A stretch of DNA of 64,000 bases from Neoroseomonas terrae (GCF_018129025.1 NZ_JAAEDI010000007.1:151652-215651), one strand, 5' to 3'; shown: positions 35,416 to 43,724, counted from the stretch's first letter. Numbers and translations are program-made. Notes: a model not told the origin generated them from the sequence alone.

Positions 35416-35541
35416 ATGCCCAAGTTGCGGTCATTCGCCCTCTGTGTCGCCGCCACGCTCCTGCTCGCGATCACGCCCGGCCCCGGCTCTTCCATGTCGC
35501 TGCGCGAACCCTCGCTGGCGGACGGGGGGCCGGCGTCCTGA
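35416..35541 (+). pseudogene. N-terminal remnant of a LysE/RhtB-family exporter
   Basis: Frame 1 from ATG 35416 reads FALCVAATLLLAITPGPG, the start of a LysE/RhtB amino-acid exporter (first membrane helix plus TPGP motif), then goes off and stops at 35541. Shifting by one base near 35487-35492 continues LFHVAARTLAGGRGAGVL, which matches the second family segment. After about 35535 similarity ends and the convergent DegP-like gene begins. So this is a frameshifted and 3'-truncated leftover. A real 41-aa peptide is less likely. Confidence 0.6.
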
Positions 35542-35563
35542 CCCGGCCGGCCGGCACCCACCG

Positions 35564-36532
35564 TCAATGCATCCGCGGATGCTTCAGGAAACTCACCCGG
35601 TCGGCCGAAACCACCGCGATCTCCCGCGACCCGCGGGACCGGCCGAGCTTCAGCTTCACCGTGGCCCCCGCCTGCCCGCAGGCCCACACCGCACGCCACA
35701 TCTCCGCAAGGTCCGTGACGACCGCGCCATCGACCGACAGCACGCGGTCCCCGGTGCGGACGCCGCAGCTTTCCGCCGGCCCGCCGGGTGCCAGGGAGGC
35801 GATCGCCACCCCCTCGTCATCCTCGGTCGCGTACAGGCCTAGCCAGGGCCGCGCGGGCCGGTTCACCCGCCCGAGGGTCACGAGGTCGTTCAGTACGGGC
35901 GACAGCCGATGCACCGGCACCACCATGTTGAGGTCCAGCCGGCGCCCTTCTTCCCCCTGCTGCAACACCAGGGAGCCGATACCCATCAGCTTTCCATCGG
36001 GCCCGAACAGCCCAGCCCCGCCCCAGGAAGGGTGCGCGGGCGCGGTGAACAACGCATCCTCGACCAGGTACTCCCAATAGCCGGCGAAGGGCTGGCGAGC
36101 GACCAGCTTGCCGCTGATCGCATGCGCGCGACCGCCACCCGCCCCAAGCATGACCGGCGCGCCGATGCGCAGCGCCTCGCTGTCGCCGAGCTCGGCCGGC
36201 GCGACGCCGAGCTGTCCGAGCGCCTGCACCAGCCCGAACCCCGTCTCCTGGTCCACTGCCAGCGTGTGGCCGAGGACGACCCGGCCATCGGCGGTGGTGA
36301 TCCAGATGCCCTCTGCCTCCGTCACCAGATAGCCGATCGTCAGGATGAGGCCGTCACGGATAACGACGCCGCTGCCCTCCCGCTCGGTGCCAAGGGCGCG
36401 TGAGGTGAAGGCATCGGGCGGCACGTGGCTGCGCAGCGTGACCACGCGCGAGAGGACCTCCTCGATGTCGAAGGACCATTCCGTGGGGTCGGGCCGAAGA
36501 TGCTCGGGAATGTCCAGTTCGTCCTTGCTCAT
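35564..36532 (-). CDS. DegP/HtrA-like PDZ protein with catalytic triad lost
   Basis: 322-aa protein with a trypsin-like (S1C) domain and a C-terminal PDZ domain (about residues 225-310, WLGLYATEDDEGVAIASLAP... GVRTGDRVLSVDGAVV). Aligned by eye to DegP, the catalytic His falls on Y68 (ILTIGYLVTEA for the usual LTNNHVV), Asp on G98 (DQETGFGLVQA for D-I-A-L) and Ser on W170 (APAHPSWGGAGLF for GNSGGAL). All three are absent, so it should not be a protease. There is no signal peptide from ATG 36532, so it is probably cytoplasmic and may act as a chaperone or scaffold. Confidence 0.82.
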   Translation of the reverse strand: MSKDELDIPEHLRPDPTEWSFDIEEVLSRVVTLRSHVPPDAFTSRALGTEREGSGVVIRDGLILTIGYLVTEAEGIWITTADGRVVLGHTLAVDQETGFGLVQALGQLGVAPAELGDSEALRIGAPVMLGAGGGRAHAISGKLVARQPFAGYWEYLVEDALFTAPAHPSWGGAGLFGPDGKLMGIGSLVLQQGEEGRRLDLNMVVPVHRLSPVLNDLVTLGRVNRPARPWLGLYATEDDEGVAIASLAPGGPAESCGVRTGDRVLSVDGAVVTDLAEMWRAVWACGQAGATVKLKLGRSRGSREIAVVSADRVSFLKHPRMH

Positions 36533-36781
36533 GCCTTGCCGCCGGCGCCTCGTTCGGATTGCCGCGCCATAGGTAGCACGATCCGGCCGCGCGCGCATGA
36601 CGCCCGGCCGTTCCGGCATCCGCCCCTTTCCTCACATCCCAGCGCGGGCCGGACGGGTACCTTCGCCACATCGTGGCAACACGGCGAACGTCGGAATCAT
36701 TCCGGGACCGCGGTTGCGCATGCAGGTCGCAGCGCGCACCCGGTATCGCGTCGCGACCGGCCTGCGCTAGCATCGTCCGGG

Positions 36782-37789
36782 ATGGAAAGCGTACCTGACG
36801 AGATGAACGCCGGGCTGCAAGGCCTGGGGCTGCTCGATGTCGGCGCGCGGGCGCGCGGGGAACCGCTGTCCGGCGGCGTCTCCTCCGACATCTGGCACGT
36901 CGTGCTGCCGGATGGCCGGGAAGCCTGCATCAAGCGAGCGCTGGCGAAGCTGAAGGTGGCGGCCGATTGGCGCGCGCCGATCATCCGCAACCGTTACGAG
37001 GCGCGCTGGCTGGCCCGTGCGGCCGAAGCCGTGCCAGGTGCGGCCCCGGCCTTGCTGGGACAGGACGAGACGACCGGCACGCTTGCGATGGAATGGCTGC
37101 CACCCGACCGGCACCCGGTTTGGAAAGCCCGGCTGCGCGACGGCCATGCCGACCCCGCTTTCGCGGCCGAGGTCGGCCGGCGCCTCGCACGCATTCATGC
37201 CTTTGCCGCGGCACGGCCGGAACTCTCGGCGGATTTCCCGACCGACTCGCTGTTCCACGCGATCCGGCTGGAACCCTATCTGGTGGCGACGGCGCAGGTG
37301 CATCAGGACCTCGCCCCGGCGCTGGTCGGCCTTGTCGCGCGGACGGCATCGACCAAGCTCACCCTCGTGCACGGCGATGTCAGCCCGAAGAACATCTTGG
37401 TGGGGCCGGACGGACCGATCTTCCTCGATGCGGAATGCGCCTGGTGGGGCGACCCCGCCTTCGACCTCGCCTTCTGCCTGAACCACCTGCTGTTGAAGTG
37501 CCTGTGGAACCCGGCTGCGGCATCAGACTTCCTGCATTGCTTCGAGGTGCTGGCGACGGCCTATCTCGCCGGCGTGGCATGGGAAGCGCCGGCAACGCTC
37601 GAAGCCCGCGCCGCCTCGCTCCTGCCCGGCCTGTTCCTCGCCCGCGTGGACGGCAAGAGCCCGGTCGAGTACCTGACCGAGGAGAAGGACAAGGACCGCG
37701 TGCGCCGCGTGGGGCGCAAGCTGCTGCGTTGCCCGCCCGACCGGTTGCGGACGGTGCGGGCTGCCTGGGGGGAAGAGATCGGCGCATGA
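36782..37789 (+). CDS. Aminoglycoside phosphotransferase (APH) family kinase
   Basis: 335-aa kinase-like protein. It has Brenner's motif LTLVHGDVSPKNILVGPDG with the catalytic Asp and Asn, followed by IFLDAECAWWGDPAFDLAF, whose Asp takes the DFG-like role. The N-lobe has SSDIWHVVLPDGREACIKRA. Such kinases phosphorylate small hydroxylated metabolites as often as antibiotics. It overlaps the enolase-like gene by ATGA, so the two are translated together and probably act in sequence. The upstream gap from 36533 (249 bp) shows nothing recognisable. Confidence 0.85.
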   Translation: MESVPDEMNAGLQGLGLLDVGARARGEPLSGGVSSDIWHVVLPDGREACIKRALAKLKVAADWRAPIIRNRYEARWLARAAEAVPGAAPALLGQDETTGTLAMEWLPPDRHPVWKARLRDGHADPAFAAEVGRRLARIHAFAAARPELSADFPTDSLFHAIRLEPYLVATAQVHQDLAPALVGLVARTASTKLTLVHGDVSPKNILVGPDGPIFLDAECAWWGDPAFDLAFCLNHLLLKCLWNPAAASDFLHCFEVLATAYLAGVAWEAPATLEARAASLLPGLFLARVDGKSPVEYLTEEKDKDRVRRVGRKLLRCPPDRLRTVRAAWGEEIGA

Positions 37790-39075
37790 GTTCGACCATC
37801 ATCGCATCCGTGCGCGGCCGCCGCGTATGGGACAGCCGCGGCCGCCCGACGGTCGAGGCGGAAGTGCGCCTCGAAGGCGGCGCGCGCGGCATCGCCATTG
37901 CCCCCGCCGGGGCGAGCACGGGCAGCGGCGAGGCGCTCGACCGCCGTGACGGCGGCACGGCCTTCGGCGGCTACGACGTGAAGGGCGCGGTCGCCTCGGT
38001 GAACGAGGAGATCGCACCCCGGGTGACGGGCATGGATGCCGCCGATCAAGCGGTGCTTGATGCCGCGCTGATCGCGCTGGACGGCACGCCGAACAAGTCG
38101 CGTCTCGGGGCAAATGCGACGCTTGCCGTGTCGATGGCCGCCGCCCACGCCGCCGCCCACGCGAACGGGAAGCTGCTGTGGAAGCACGTCGGCGGCGACG
38201 GCGCGACGCTGCTGCCGCTGCCGCAGATCCAGATTCTCGGCGGTGGCGCGCATGCCGGCCGGCGCGTGGACATCCAGGACTTCCTGGTGATCTGCCCGGC
38301 CGCCACATCCTTCGCCGAGGCGCTGGACTGGACTGCCGAGGTCTATCGCGCCGCCGGCGGCATCATGAAGGATCGCGGCCTGCTCCAGGGCGTGGCCGAC
38401 GAAGGTGGATGGTGGCCGGCCTTCACCGCCAACGAACAGGCGCTGGAGACGTTGGTCGCCGCCATCGAACGCGCAGGGTTCAAACCCGGCACGCAGGTGG
38501 CCATCGCGCTCGACATCGCCGCGACCGACTTCGGCAAGGGCGGCCGCTACAGACTCGGCCTCGAAGGGCGGGAACTGGATACCGACGGCATGATCCGCAT
38601 GCTGCTCGGCTGGATCGACGCCTATCCGATCGCCTCCATCGAGGACCCCCTCGCCGAGGACGACGCCGCCGGCTTCGCCGCCTTCACCAGGGAAGTCGGC
38701 GGGCGCATCCAGGTGGTGGGCGACGACTTCCTGGTCACGGATGCAGCGCGCGTACACGAAGCCGCGAAGGCGGGTGCGGCCAACACCGTGCTCATCAAGC
38801 CGAACCAGCGCGGCACGCTGACCGAGACAAAAGCCGCCTGGGAGGCGGCGAAGGAGGTCGGCTACGCTGGCATCGTCTCGGCGCGGTCCGGCGAGACGGA
38901 GGACGTGACGATCGTCCATCTGGCGCTGGGCTGGGGCGTGGGCCAGCTCAAGGTCGGGTCCTTCGCGCGATCGGAACGCATGGCGAAGTGGAACGAGGCG
39001 CTGCGGATCGAGGAAGGTCTCGGCGCGCGCGCGAGATTCGCCGGCGGGGCGGTGCTGGGGCGGTCGCGGCGATGA
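37786..39075 (+). CDS. Enolase-like protein with altered active site
   Basis: 429-aa member of the enolase family, full length. Retained residues by eye alignment: the loop GASTGSGEA, H156 (GGGAHAG), E206 (ADEGGWWP), metal ligands D243, E286 and D313, K338 (IKPNQRGTLTET) and K389. Changed residues: the enolase catalytic Glu of Q-E-F is D165 (VDIQDFLVI), and the His of SHRSGETED is A366 (VSARSGETED). It is therefore a probable paralog acting on a different phosphorylated hydroxyacid, not the glycolytic enzyme. It overlaps a kinase gene and is followed by a 2-hydroxyacid dehydrogenase. Confidence 0.85.
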   Translation: MSSTIIASVRGRRVWDSRGRPTVEAEVRLEGGARGIAIAPAGASTGSGEALDRRDGGTAFGGYDVKGAVASVNEEIAPRVTGMDAADQAVLDAALIALDGTPNKSRLGANATLAVSMAAAHAAAHANGKLLWKHVGGDGATLLPLPQIQILGGGAHAGRRVDIQDFLVICPAATSFAEALDWTAEVYRAAGGIMKDRGLLQGVADEGGWWPAFTANEQALETLVAAIERAGFKPGTQVAIALDIAATDFGKGGRYRLGLEGRELDTDGMIRMLLGWIDAYPIASIEDPLAEDDAAGFAAFTREVGGRIQVVGDDFLVTDAARVHEAAKAGAANTVLIKPNQRGTLTETKAAWEAAKEVGYAGIVSARSGETEDVTIVHLALGWGVGQLKVGSFARSERMAKWNEALRIEEGLGARARFAGGAVLGRSRR

Positions 39076-39090
39076 ATGGCGGTCGGCAGC

Positions 39091-39148
39091 GGAGAGGGGC
39101 GCCGCCCCTCTCCGGACCTCACCCCGCCAAAGGCCGAATGGCCTTTGG
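39091..39148. repeat. Modular palindromic repeat, left half only (copy D)
   Basis: Contains H1 (10-bp stem, 39091-39100/39104-39113, GCC loop), the linker GGACCTCACCCCG, and H2 with a 9-bp stem CCAAAGGCC/GGCCTTTGG (39127-39135/39140-39148). The H2 stem sequence differs from copies A, B and C but still pairs perfectly. Unlike the other copies it lies between two genes on the same strand. Confidence 0.75.
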
Positions 39149-39196
39149 AAACCTAAACGCAGCGTCGGGCGCGAAGCGCGGGTCGAGTGTCGAAGG

Positions 39197-39211
39197 GGCG
39201 CTCGGAGCGCC
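39197..39211 (+). promoter_or_regulatory. Hairpin enclosing the Shine-Dalgarno of the 39212 gene
   Basis: GGCGCT (39197-39202) pairs with AGCGCC (39206-39211) around a CGG loop, directly before the ATG at 39212. The only Shine-Dalgarno-like bases (GGAG, 39204-39207) fall in the loop and stem, so translation could be held down or coupled to upstream events. Confidence 0.4.
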
Positions 39212-40150
39212 ATGAAGGTCCTGCTCCACTATGCGGCGGGGCCAGGGCTTGCGGATCGGCTGCGCAGGCTGCCCGACCTCGACCTGACGATCTGCCCGGA
39301 AACGGACGACGCCGCCCTCGCCGCCGCCCTGCCGGACGTCGAGGTCATCTGGCACGTGCTGAAGCCGCTGACCGCCGCGCATATCGCCGCGGCGCCGAAG
39401 CTGCGGCTGATCCAGAAGATCGGCGTCGGGGTGAACACCATCGACCTCGACGCGGCGCGGGCGCGCGGCATCGCCGTGTGCAACCTGCCGGGCACCAATT
39501 CCCGCGCGGTCGCGGAGCTGACCCTGCTGCTGATGCTCGGCGCGCTGCGCCGCATCGCGCATTTCGACGCCGAGACGCGCGCCGGGCGCGGCTGGGCCCA
39601 GCCGCCGGCGCTGCAGGACGGGTTGTTCGAACTCGGCGGGCGCACAGTCGGGCTGGTGGGATACGGCGCCATCCCGGCGCTGCTTGCCCCGGTACTGGCG
39701 GCGCTTGGCTGCCGGGTGCTCTATACCGCGCGCGCGGCGAAGGCCGATGCGGTGGGGGAGTATCGCAGCCTCGACGATCTGCTCGCCGAGAGCGACGTCG
39801 TCTCCCTGCATATTCCGCAGACACCGGAGACCGAGCGGCTGATCGATGCGAGCGCCATCGCCCGGATGAAGCCGGGCGCGGTGCTCGTGAACACGGCACG
39901 CGGCGGCCTGGTGGACCAGGCGGCGCTGGTTGCGGCGCTGCGGTCGGGGCATCTGGCAGCGGCAGGGCTCGACGTATTCACGCAGGAGCCTGCCGACCCG
40001 GGCGATCCGGTGTTCTCCCTGCAAAATGTCGTGGTGGCGCCGCATGTCGGCTGGCTGACGACGGGTACCTTAGACCGGTCCTTCGCCATCGCGGCTGAGA
40101 ACGTGCAGCGGCTGGGTGCGGGCGAGGCGCTGCTGCATCGCGTGGCGTGA
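39212..40150 (+). CDS. D-2-hydroxyacid dehydrogenase family protein
   Basis: 312-aa dehydrogenase. The Rossmann motif is VGLVGYGAIPALLAPVLAAL, a variant of GxGxxG with A-I-P. Catalytic residues are in VNTARGGLVDQ (Arg), DVFTQEPADPG (Glu) and VAPHVGWLTTG (His). The N-terminal part has IQKIGVGVNTIDLDAARARG. It follows the kinase/enolase-like pair by 136 bp, with repeat copy D between, and may reduce or oxidise the 2-oxoacid made by that pair. Convergent with the reductase gene. Confidence 0.88.
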   Translation: MKVLLHYAAGPGLADRLRRLPDLDLTICPETDDAALAAALPDVEVIWHVLKPLTAAHIAAAPKLRLIQKIGVGVNTIDLDAARARGIAVCNLPGTNSRAVAELTLLLMLGALRRIAHFDAETRAGRGWAQPPALQDGLFELGGRTVGLVGYGAIPALLAPVLAALGCRVLYTARAAKADAVGEYRSLDDLLAESDVVSLHIPQTPETERLIDASAIARMKPGAVLVNTARGGLVDQAALVAALRSGHLAAAGLDVFTQEPADPGDPVFSLQNVVVAPHVGWLTTGTLDRSFAIAAENVQRLGAGEALLHRVA

Positions 40151-40371
40151 GCGGCTGCGGAGTGGGGCCCTGCCCCCGCCGGAGCGCCTTCGCGAACCTC
40201 AACTCGGCGCCGGGCCACACGCGTAGAATGGATGCGGAAGCGTGCCTCGCGCACGAAGCGCGCCCGAAACGGGCAACAGAGCCCGCCGCGCTCGGCGCCA
40301 AACGATTGCGGTCCAGGATGCCCAGCATCCTGGCGGGGTGAGGTTTGGAGAGGGGCGGCGCCCCTCTCCAA
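40151..40371. repeat. Modular palindromic repeat, inverted copy B
   Basis: Same element as at 6961 but in opposite orientation, filling the gap between two convergent genes. H1 is a perfect 12-bp stem (40345-40356/40360-40371, GGC loop). H2 is a 9-bp stem CCAGGATGC/GCATCCTGG (40313-40321/40325-40333, CCA loop). The minus-strand linker is ACCTCACCCCGCC. After H2, TGGACCGCAATC is shared with copies A and C. The far end (40151-40190) is degenerate relative to copy A. Confidence 0.78.
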
Positions 40372-40377
40372 CACGCG

Positions 40378-42795
40378 TCAGATCGGGCACGCCCCGTTCG
40401 CGCAGGCCAGATGCGCCATGTCCAGCGCCTCATGCAGCGCCGGATCACGGATCGCCGCGACGATCGCCTCGAACTCCGCTTCGGTGACTTCCTGTTCAGG
40501 CAGATACTCGTAGCCGAGCGCGGCATCCGGCGCCGAGGGCAGCACGGCGCAGCAGCGCACGTGCGGCTGGTGCGTCAGCAGCATGTCGCGGAAGGCATCG
40601 AGATCGTGCCGGTCGGTATAGACCTTCAGCGTGTAGGAGATCTGGTTGCCGCGTTCAGCGCCGATCCAGTGGCGTTCCATCAGCGACAGCCAGCGATACT
40701 GCTCCTCGGGACTCGCTTCCGGCGCGGTCTTCAGCTTGTCGCCAAGGCCGAGGCGCTGGATCAGCGGCAGGGTTGGAAAGCCGACGACGCTCATGCCCGG
40801 GAAGGACCGCAGCGCCTTCACCGGATAGCCACGCGCCTCATAATCCGCGAGCAGCGGGTCGGCATCCTTGTGCCAGCCGCCGGCCTCGTCGCGCGTGCCC
40901 TTGAACTGCACCCACCGGAGGTACTGCCGCCGCGCCGGCAGATGCGCGCCTTCGGTCAGGCCGAACAGCTTCGACGTCGTGCCCGCCGGCTTCACCGTCG
41001 TGACCGTGAAGGGACGCACGCGGCCGAGCTCGTCGGCATAGGCGTCCGCTTCATCCTTCGCCGCCTCGGAGAAGCGGGCGAGTGCCTCCCAGAACGGTGC
41101 GGACTTCGCCTCGTCGAGCACGTCTTCGAAACCGAGGCCGAAGCGCGCCCAGGCCCATTCGTGCAACCCGGTGGGGCCGATGCCCATGCGGTTGGTGCGG
41201 CGGACTTCCTCGCCATACAGCGCGTCCATCGAATTGGCGCGCATCAGGAAGCGCACGCCGAGGCGGACGGAATCCTCCACGCGGGCGTCCCATTCCTCGG
41301 CGAGCGCGTCGGGCATGATGCCGGGCAGGACAGTCGCCGGATCGACCGGGCAGGCCAGCAGCGGCGCGAAATCGGCGATGACGCAGTAACCGCCAGTGAC
41401 GTGCAGGACGATCTCGCCGCACGGGTTCGTGGTGCAGGGGAAATGCGCATCCGCCGCCCGCGCCGAGAGGTCCGCGAGCAGCGCCGAGGCGTGGTCCACC
41501 TGGTAGCGGCTTGAGCGCACGTCGCGGCCGTCGTGATAGACGGGCTTCTCCCGCGCGCGGCCGGTGCGGTGGTCCTCCAGCATGTCGCCATTGATGAAGC
41601 CGGGCTCGCCATTGACGAAGGCGCAGCGGGTGACCTCGTCGAAGACTTCCAGCGCGCGGCGGTCCTCGGCGCGCGCGGAACCGTGCCGCGCCGCGCGCAC
41701 GCCGCGCCAGAAGGCGGCATCGACCATCACCGAGTTGTTCGCCGTCCAGAGCCCGCCTTCGGACTTCGCGCGGATGAAGCGCAGGATGCCCGGGTCGCGC
41801 CAGTTCTTCGTCGCCATGCGGGCTGCGCGGCGGGCGCCGCCCACCTGCACTTCCACCGACAGGAAGTGGTCGACCAGCATCGCCTGTTCCCAGGGCTCGG
41901 CCAGGCGGCCGTCGCGGGCGGGTTCGATCACCTCCCGCCGGATCGCCATGACGGCGCGCATCAGGGACAGCGGGCCCGAGGCCGGTCGCCCCTGCATGCC
42001 GCCGATCGGCGCGCCGCGCGGGCGGATCGCGGAGAAGTCCAGCAGCACAACGTGGTCGCGCGCGCCCGCGAAGGCCATGCTCTCGATGATCTCGATCGCC
42101 TTGGCCCAGCCTTCGCGGCTGTCCTCTATGCTGACGCGGATGGCGTGCGCGGGCGCGGCCTCCGAGGTCGTCCACTCGCGCGCCATGAAGGCGCGGATCG
42201 CGGCCTCGTCCATGTCGGCCTCCGCGGTGCCCCAGGGCAGCAGGCCGAACTCGGTGCCGAAGCGGTGCAGCGCGGCGCGGTCATGCGGGTAGTCAGGATG
42301 GTCTGCTGAAAGCTGCACCATCACCTGCGGCGCCCGCGACCAGTCGACCGCCATCAGCGCATCGTCATAGGCACGGCCGACGCCGGACCCGTTCAGCAGG
42401 AGATAGAACTTCGCGAAGGACGCGATCGCCGTCGCGCAGTTCGTAAACACCTCCATGTTGCGGCCGGCCTGCTGCGCATCACCGTGCTGCAGATGCCGGC
42501 CCGAGGTGATCAGCGCGCCGGTGGCGATCGCATTGCGCAGGCGGTCGCGCTCCCGGCGGTCGCGTGCGGTCAGGCCGCGGCCAAGCAGCGACATGTTGCC
42601 TTCCGCGACGCGGTCGGCGACGCGGCCGAAGGATTCCTGGTCATCGGGGCGGAACACGGTGCGGCGGGCGACGGCCAAGCCCATGCCGGCATCGAGCGAG
42701 CGCGGAGGCAGCTTGGCCTCGCCAAAGCTGCCGCCGGGCAAGGGCTGCACGATCCCGTTCGGTGCGCGAAGGGCACCGGGCTGCATTCCGTCCAT
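40378..42795 (-). CDS. nrdJ: Adenosylcobalamin-dependent (class II) ribonucleotide reductase
   Basis: 805-aa monomeric-type class II ribonucleotide reductase, making deoxyribonucleotides with a B12-derived radical and no oxygen. Landmarks are EVFTNCATAIASFAKFYLLL (first redox Cys and substrate region), CTTNPCGEIVLHVTGGYC (the N-x-C-x-E active-site loop), TTVKPAGTTSKLFGLTEGAH and QISYTLKVYTDR. The C-terminus ACANGACPI carries a Cys pair that would relay reducing power. ATG 42795 is chosen over upstream alternatives. Two NrdR-type boxes lie 80-127 bp upstream. Confidence 0.92.
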   Translation of the reverse strand: MDGMQPGALRAPNGIVQPLPGGSFGEAKLPPRSLDAGMGLAVARRTVFRPDDQESFGRVADRVAEGNMSLLGRGLTARDRRERDRLRNAIATGALITSGRHLQHGDAQQAGRNMEVFTNCATAIASFAKFYLLLNGSGVGRAYDDALMAVDWSRAPQVMVQLSADHPDYPHDRAALHRFGTEFGLLPWGTAEADMDEAAIRAFMAREWTTSEAAPAHAIRVSIEDSREGWAKAIEIIESMAFAGARDHVVLLDFSAIRPRGAPIGGMQGRPASGPLSLMRAVMAIRREVIEPARDGRLAEPWEQAMLVDHFLSVEVQVGGARRAARMATKNWRDPGILRFIRAKSEGGLWTANNSVMVDAAFWRGVRAARHGSARAEDRRALEVFDEVTRCAFVNGEPGFINGDMLEDHRTGRAREKPVYHDGRDVRSSRYQVDHASALLADLSARAADAHFPCTTNPCGEIVLHVTGGYCVIADFAPLLACPVDPATVLPGIMPDALAEEWDARVEDSVRLGVRFLMRANSMDALYGEEVRRTNRMGIGPTGLHEWAWARFGLGFEDVLDEAKSAPFWEALARFSEAAKDEADAYADELGRVRPFTVTTVKPAGTTSKLFGLTEGAHLPARRQYLRWVQFKGTRDEAGGWHKDADPLLADYEARGYPVKALRSFPGMSVVGFPTLPLIQRLGLGDKLKTAPEASPEEQYRWLSLMERHWIGAERGNQISYTLKVYTDRHDLDAFRDMLLTHQPHVRCCAVLPSAPDAALGYEYLPEQEVTEAEFEAIVAAIRDPALHEALDMAHLACANGACPI

Positions 42796-42874
42796 GTCGA
42801 TCTGTCCCCGCGACCGGCGGCGCCAAGTTGCGCCGCCGGAGTTGCGAGAGGCTATCAATGATTCGCTCGTCACG

Positions 42875-42922
42875 CCACCAGATATGGTGTGTTGCAGCTC
42901 CCACCGCCACAACACATGGTGA
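42875..42922 (-). promoter_or_regulatory. Tandem NrdR boxes upstream of nrdJ
   Basis: On the minus strand the 16-mer ACACCATATCTGGTGG (42890-42875) and its partner TCACCATGTGTTGTGG (42922-42907) match each other at 12 of 16 positions. Both resemble the NrdR consensus, written from memory as ACAC-wATAT-wTGTGT. They are exactly 32 bp apart, the three-turn spacing known for paired NrdR boxes. NrdR would repress the reductase gene when nucleotides are plentiful. Confidence 0.75.
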
Positions 42923-42925
42923 GAT

Positions 42926-43126
42926 TCACGCGAATCGTGATGCAGCGGGGACTTCCCTCAACGGCCAACCGCGCACCAGCCGGCAGCCGCCTTCGTTCGG
43001 CGGCCGAAACGCTCCCTCGGCGGGAACCGTGGCCTTGAGATGGTAGAAATCCCATGGTCCGCGGCTCTCCTCCTCCCGCACGCGGCCCGGCCCGGCGGCG
43101 TCATCGTCGGTCGGCATGCGCTTCAT
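42926..43126 (-). CDS. Small hypothetical protein upstream of nrdJ
   Basis: 66-aa frame MKRMPTDDDAAGPGRVREEE... with SRGPWDFYHLKATVPAEGAF and a Cys in NEGGCRLVRGW. Codon use (GC-rich third positions, TTC/TAC/AAG) looks coding. There is no clear Shine-Dalgarno and no family I recognise. It lies between the Pro/Tyr-rich secreted protein gene and the NrdR boxes. Confidence 0.4.
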   Translation of the reverse strand: MKRMPTDDDAAGPGRVREEESRGPWDFYHLKATVPAEGAFRPPNEGGCRLVRGWPLREVPAASRFA

Positions 43127-43192
43127 GAGGCTGATTGCTTCGAGCCCCGCCCGCCTTGGCACGCGCCACGCCGGGCGCGCCGAAGGTCGCGG

Positions 43193-43618
43193 TCAGAACC
43201 GGAAGTTCAGGCTCACGCCGGGTCCCGGCACGTAATAGACGGGCGGCGGCGGCGCGTAATACGCGGGCGGGGCGTAGTAGACCGGCGGCGGGCGATAGCG
43301 CGGGCGCGGCGGTGGCGGCGGAGCGTAGTAATAGCCACGCGGCGGACCCCAGCCGTAATGGTAGCCGGGCGGGTAACCACGCCGCCAACGGCCGCGGCCT
43401 CCCTCCCCGCCCTCACCCACCGGGAGCAGCGCGGACTGGCGGGTCTCGGGGATGTCGAGGAAGGGTGTCGCGCCGGCGCGCGCCAGTGTCACGCCGGCAT
43501 CGCCGCCCGCGCCGTCGGCCATGGCGGCGGGCGGTGCCGGCATCGCCGCCTCGGCTGCGCCGCCGAAGCCGACATGGGCCACGCCCAGCAGCACCGCAGT
43601 GATCGCGACCGAGCGCAT
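43193..43618 (-). CDS. Secreted Pro/Tyr-rich low-complexity protein
   Basis: 141-aa protein with a signal peptide (MRSVAITAVLLGVAHVGFGG.. AEA). The second half is nearly all Pro, Tyr, Arg and Gly (GYHYGWGPPRGYYYAPPPPP, YYAPPAYYAPPPPVYYVPG), ending VSLNFRF. The terminal Phe and alternating pattern could be a beta-strand anchor, but there is no barrel. ATG 43618 follows GGAGGAAG. Probably an envelope or surface protein; function unknown. It is divergent from the ligase gene at 43725. Confidence 0.75.
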   Translation of the reverse strand: MRSVAITAVLLGVAHVGFGGAAEAAMPAPPAAMADGAGGDAGVTLARAGATPFLDIPETRQSALLPVGEGGEGGRGRWRRGYPPGYHYGWGPPRGYYYAPPPPPRPRYRPPPVYYAPPAYYAPPPPVYYVPGPGVSLNFRF

Positions 43619-43724
43619 CCGCTTCCTCCGACCTCTCAACTGGTCATCGAATGGCACCGCCGCGTGGCAGAGTCATGGCGGATCGTCCATGGTCCGGACA
43701 CAAGATCGGGAGAGGACAGCGCGC

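Noticed and set aside
37561..39213. 550-aa minus-strand open frame
   Set aside because: Antisense to the enolase-like gene; low-complexity Arg/Gly/His composition.
42796..43192. Possible cobalamin riboswitch before the B12-dependent reductase
   Set aside because: No B12-box-like sequence (GCCACTG) or the expected long fold was seen; the NrdR boxes explain regulation better.
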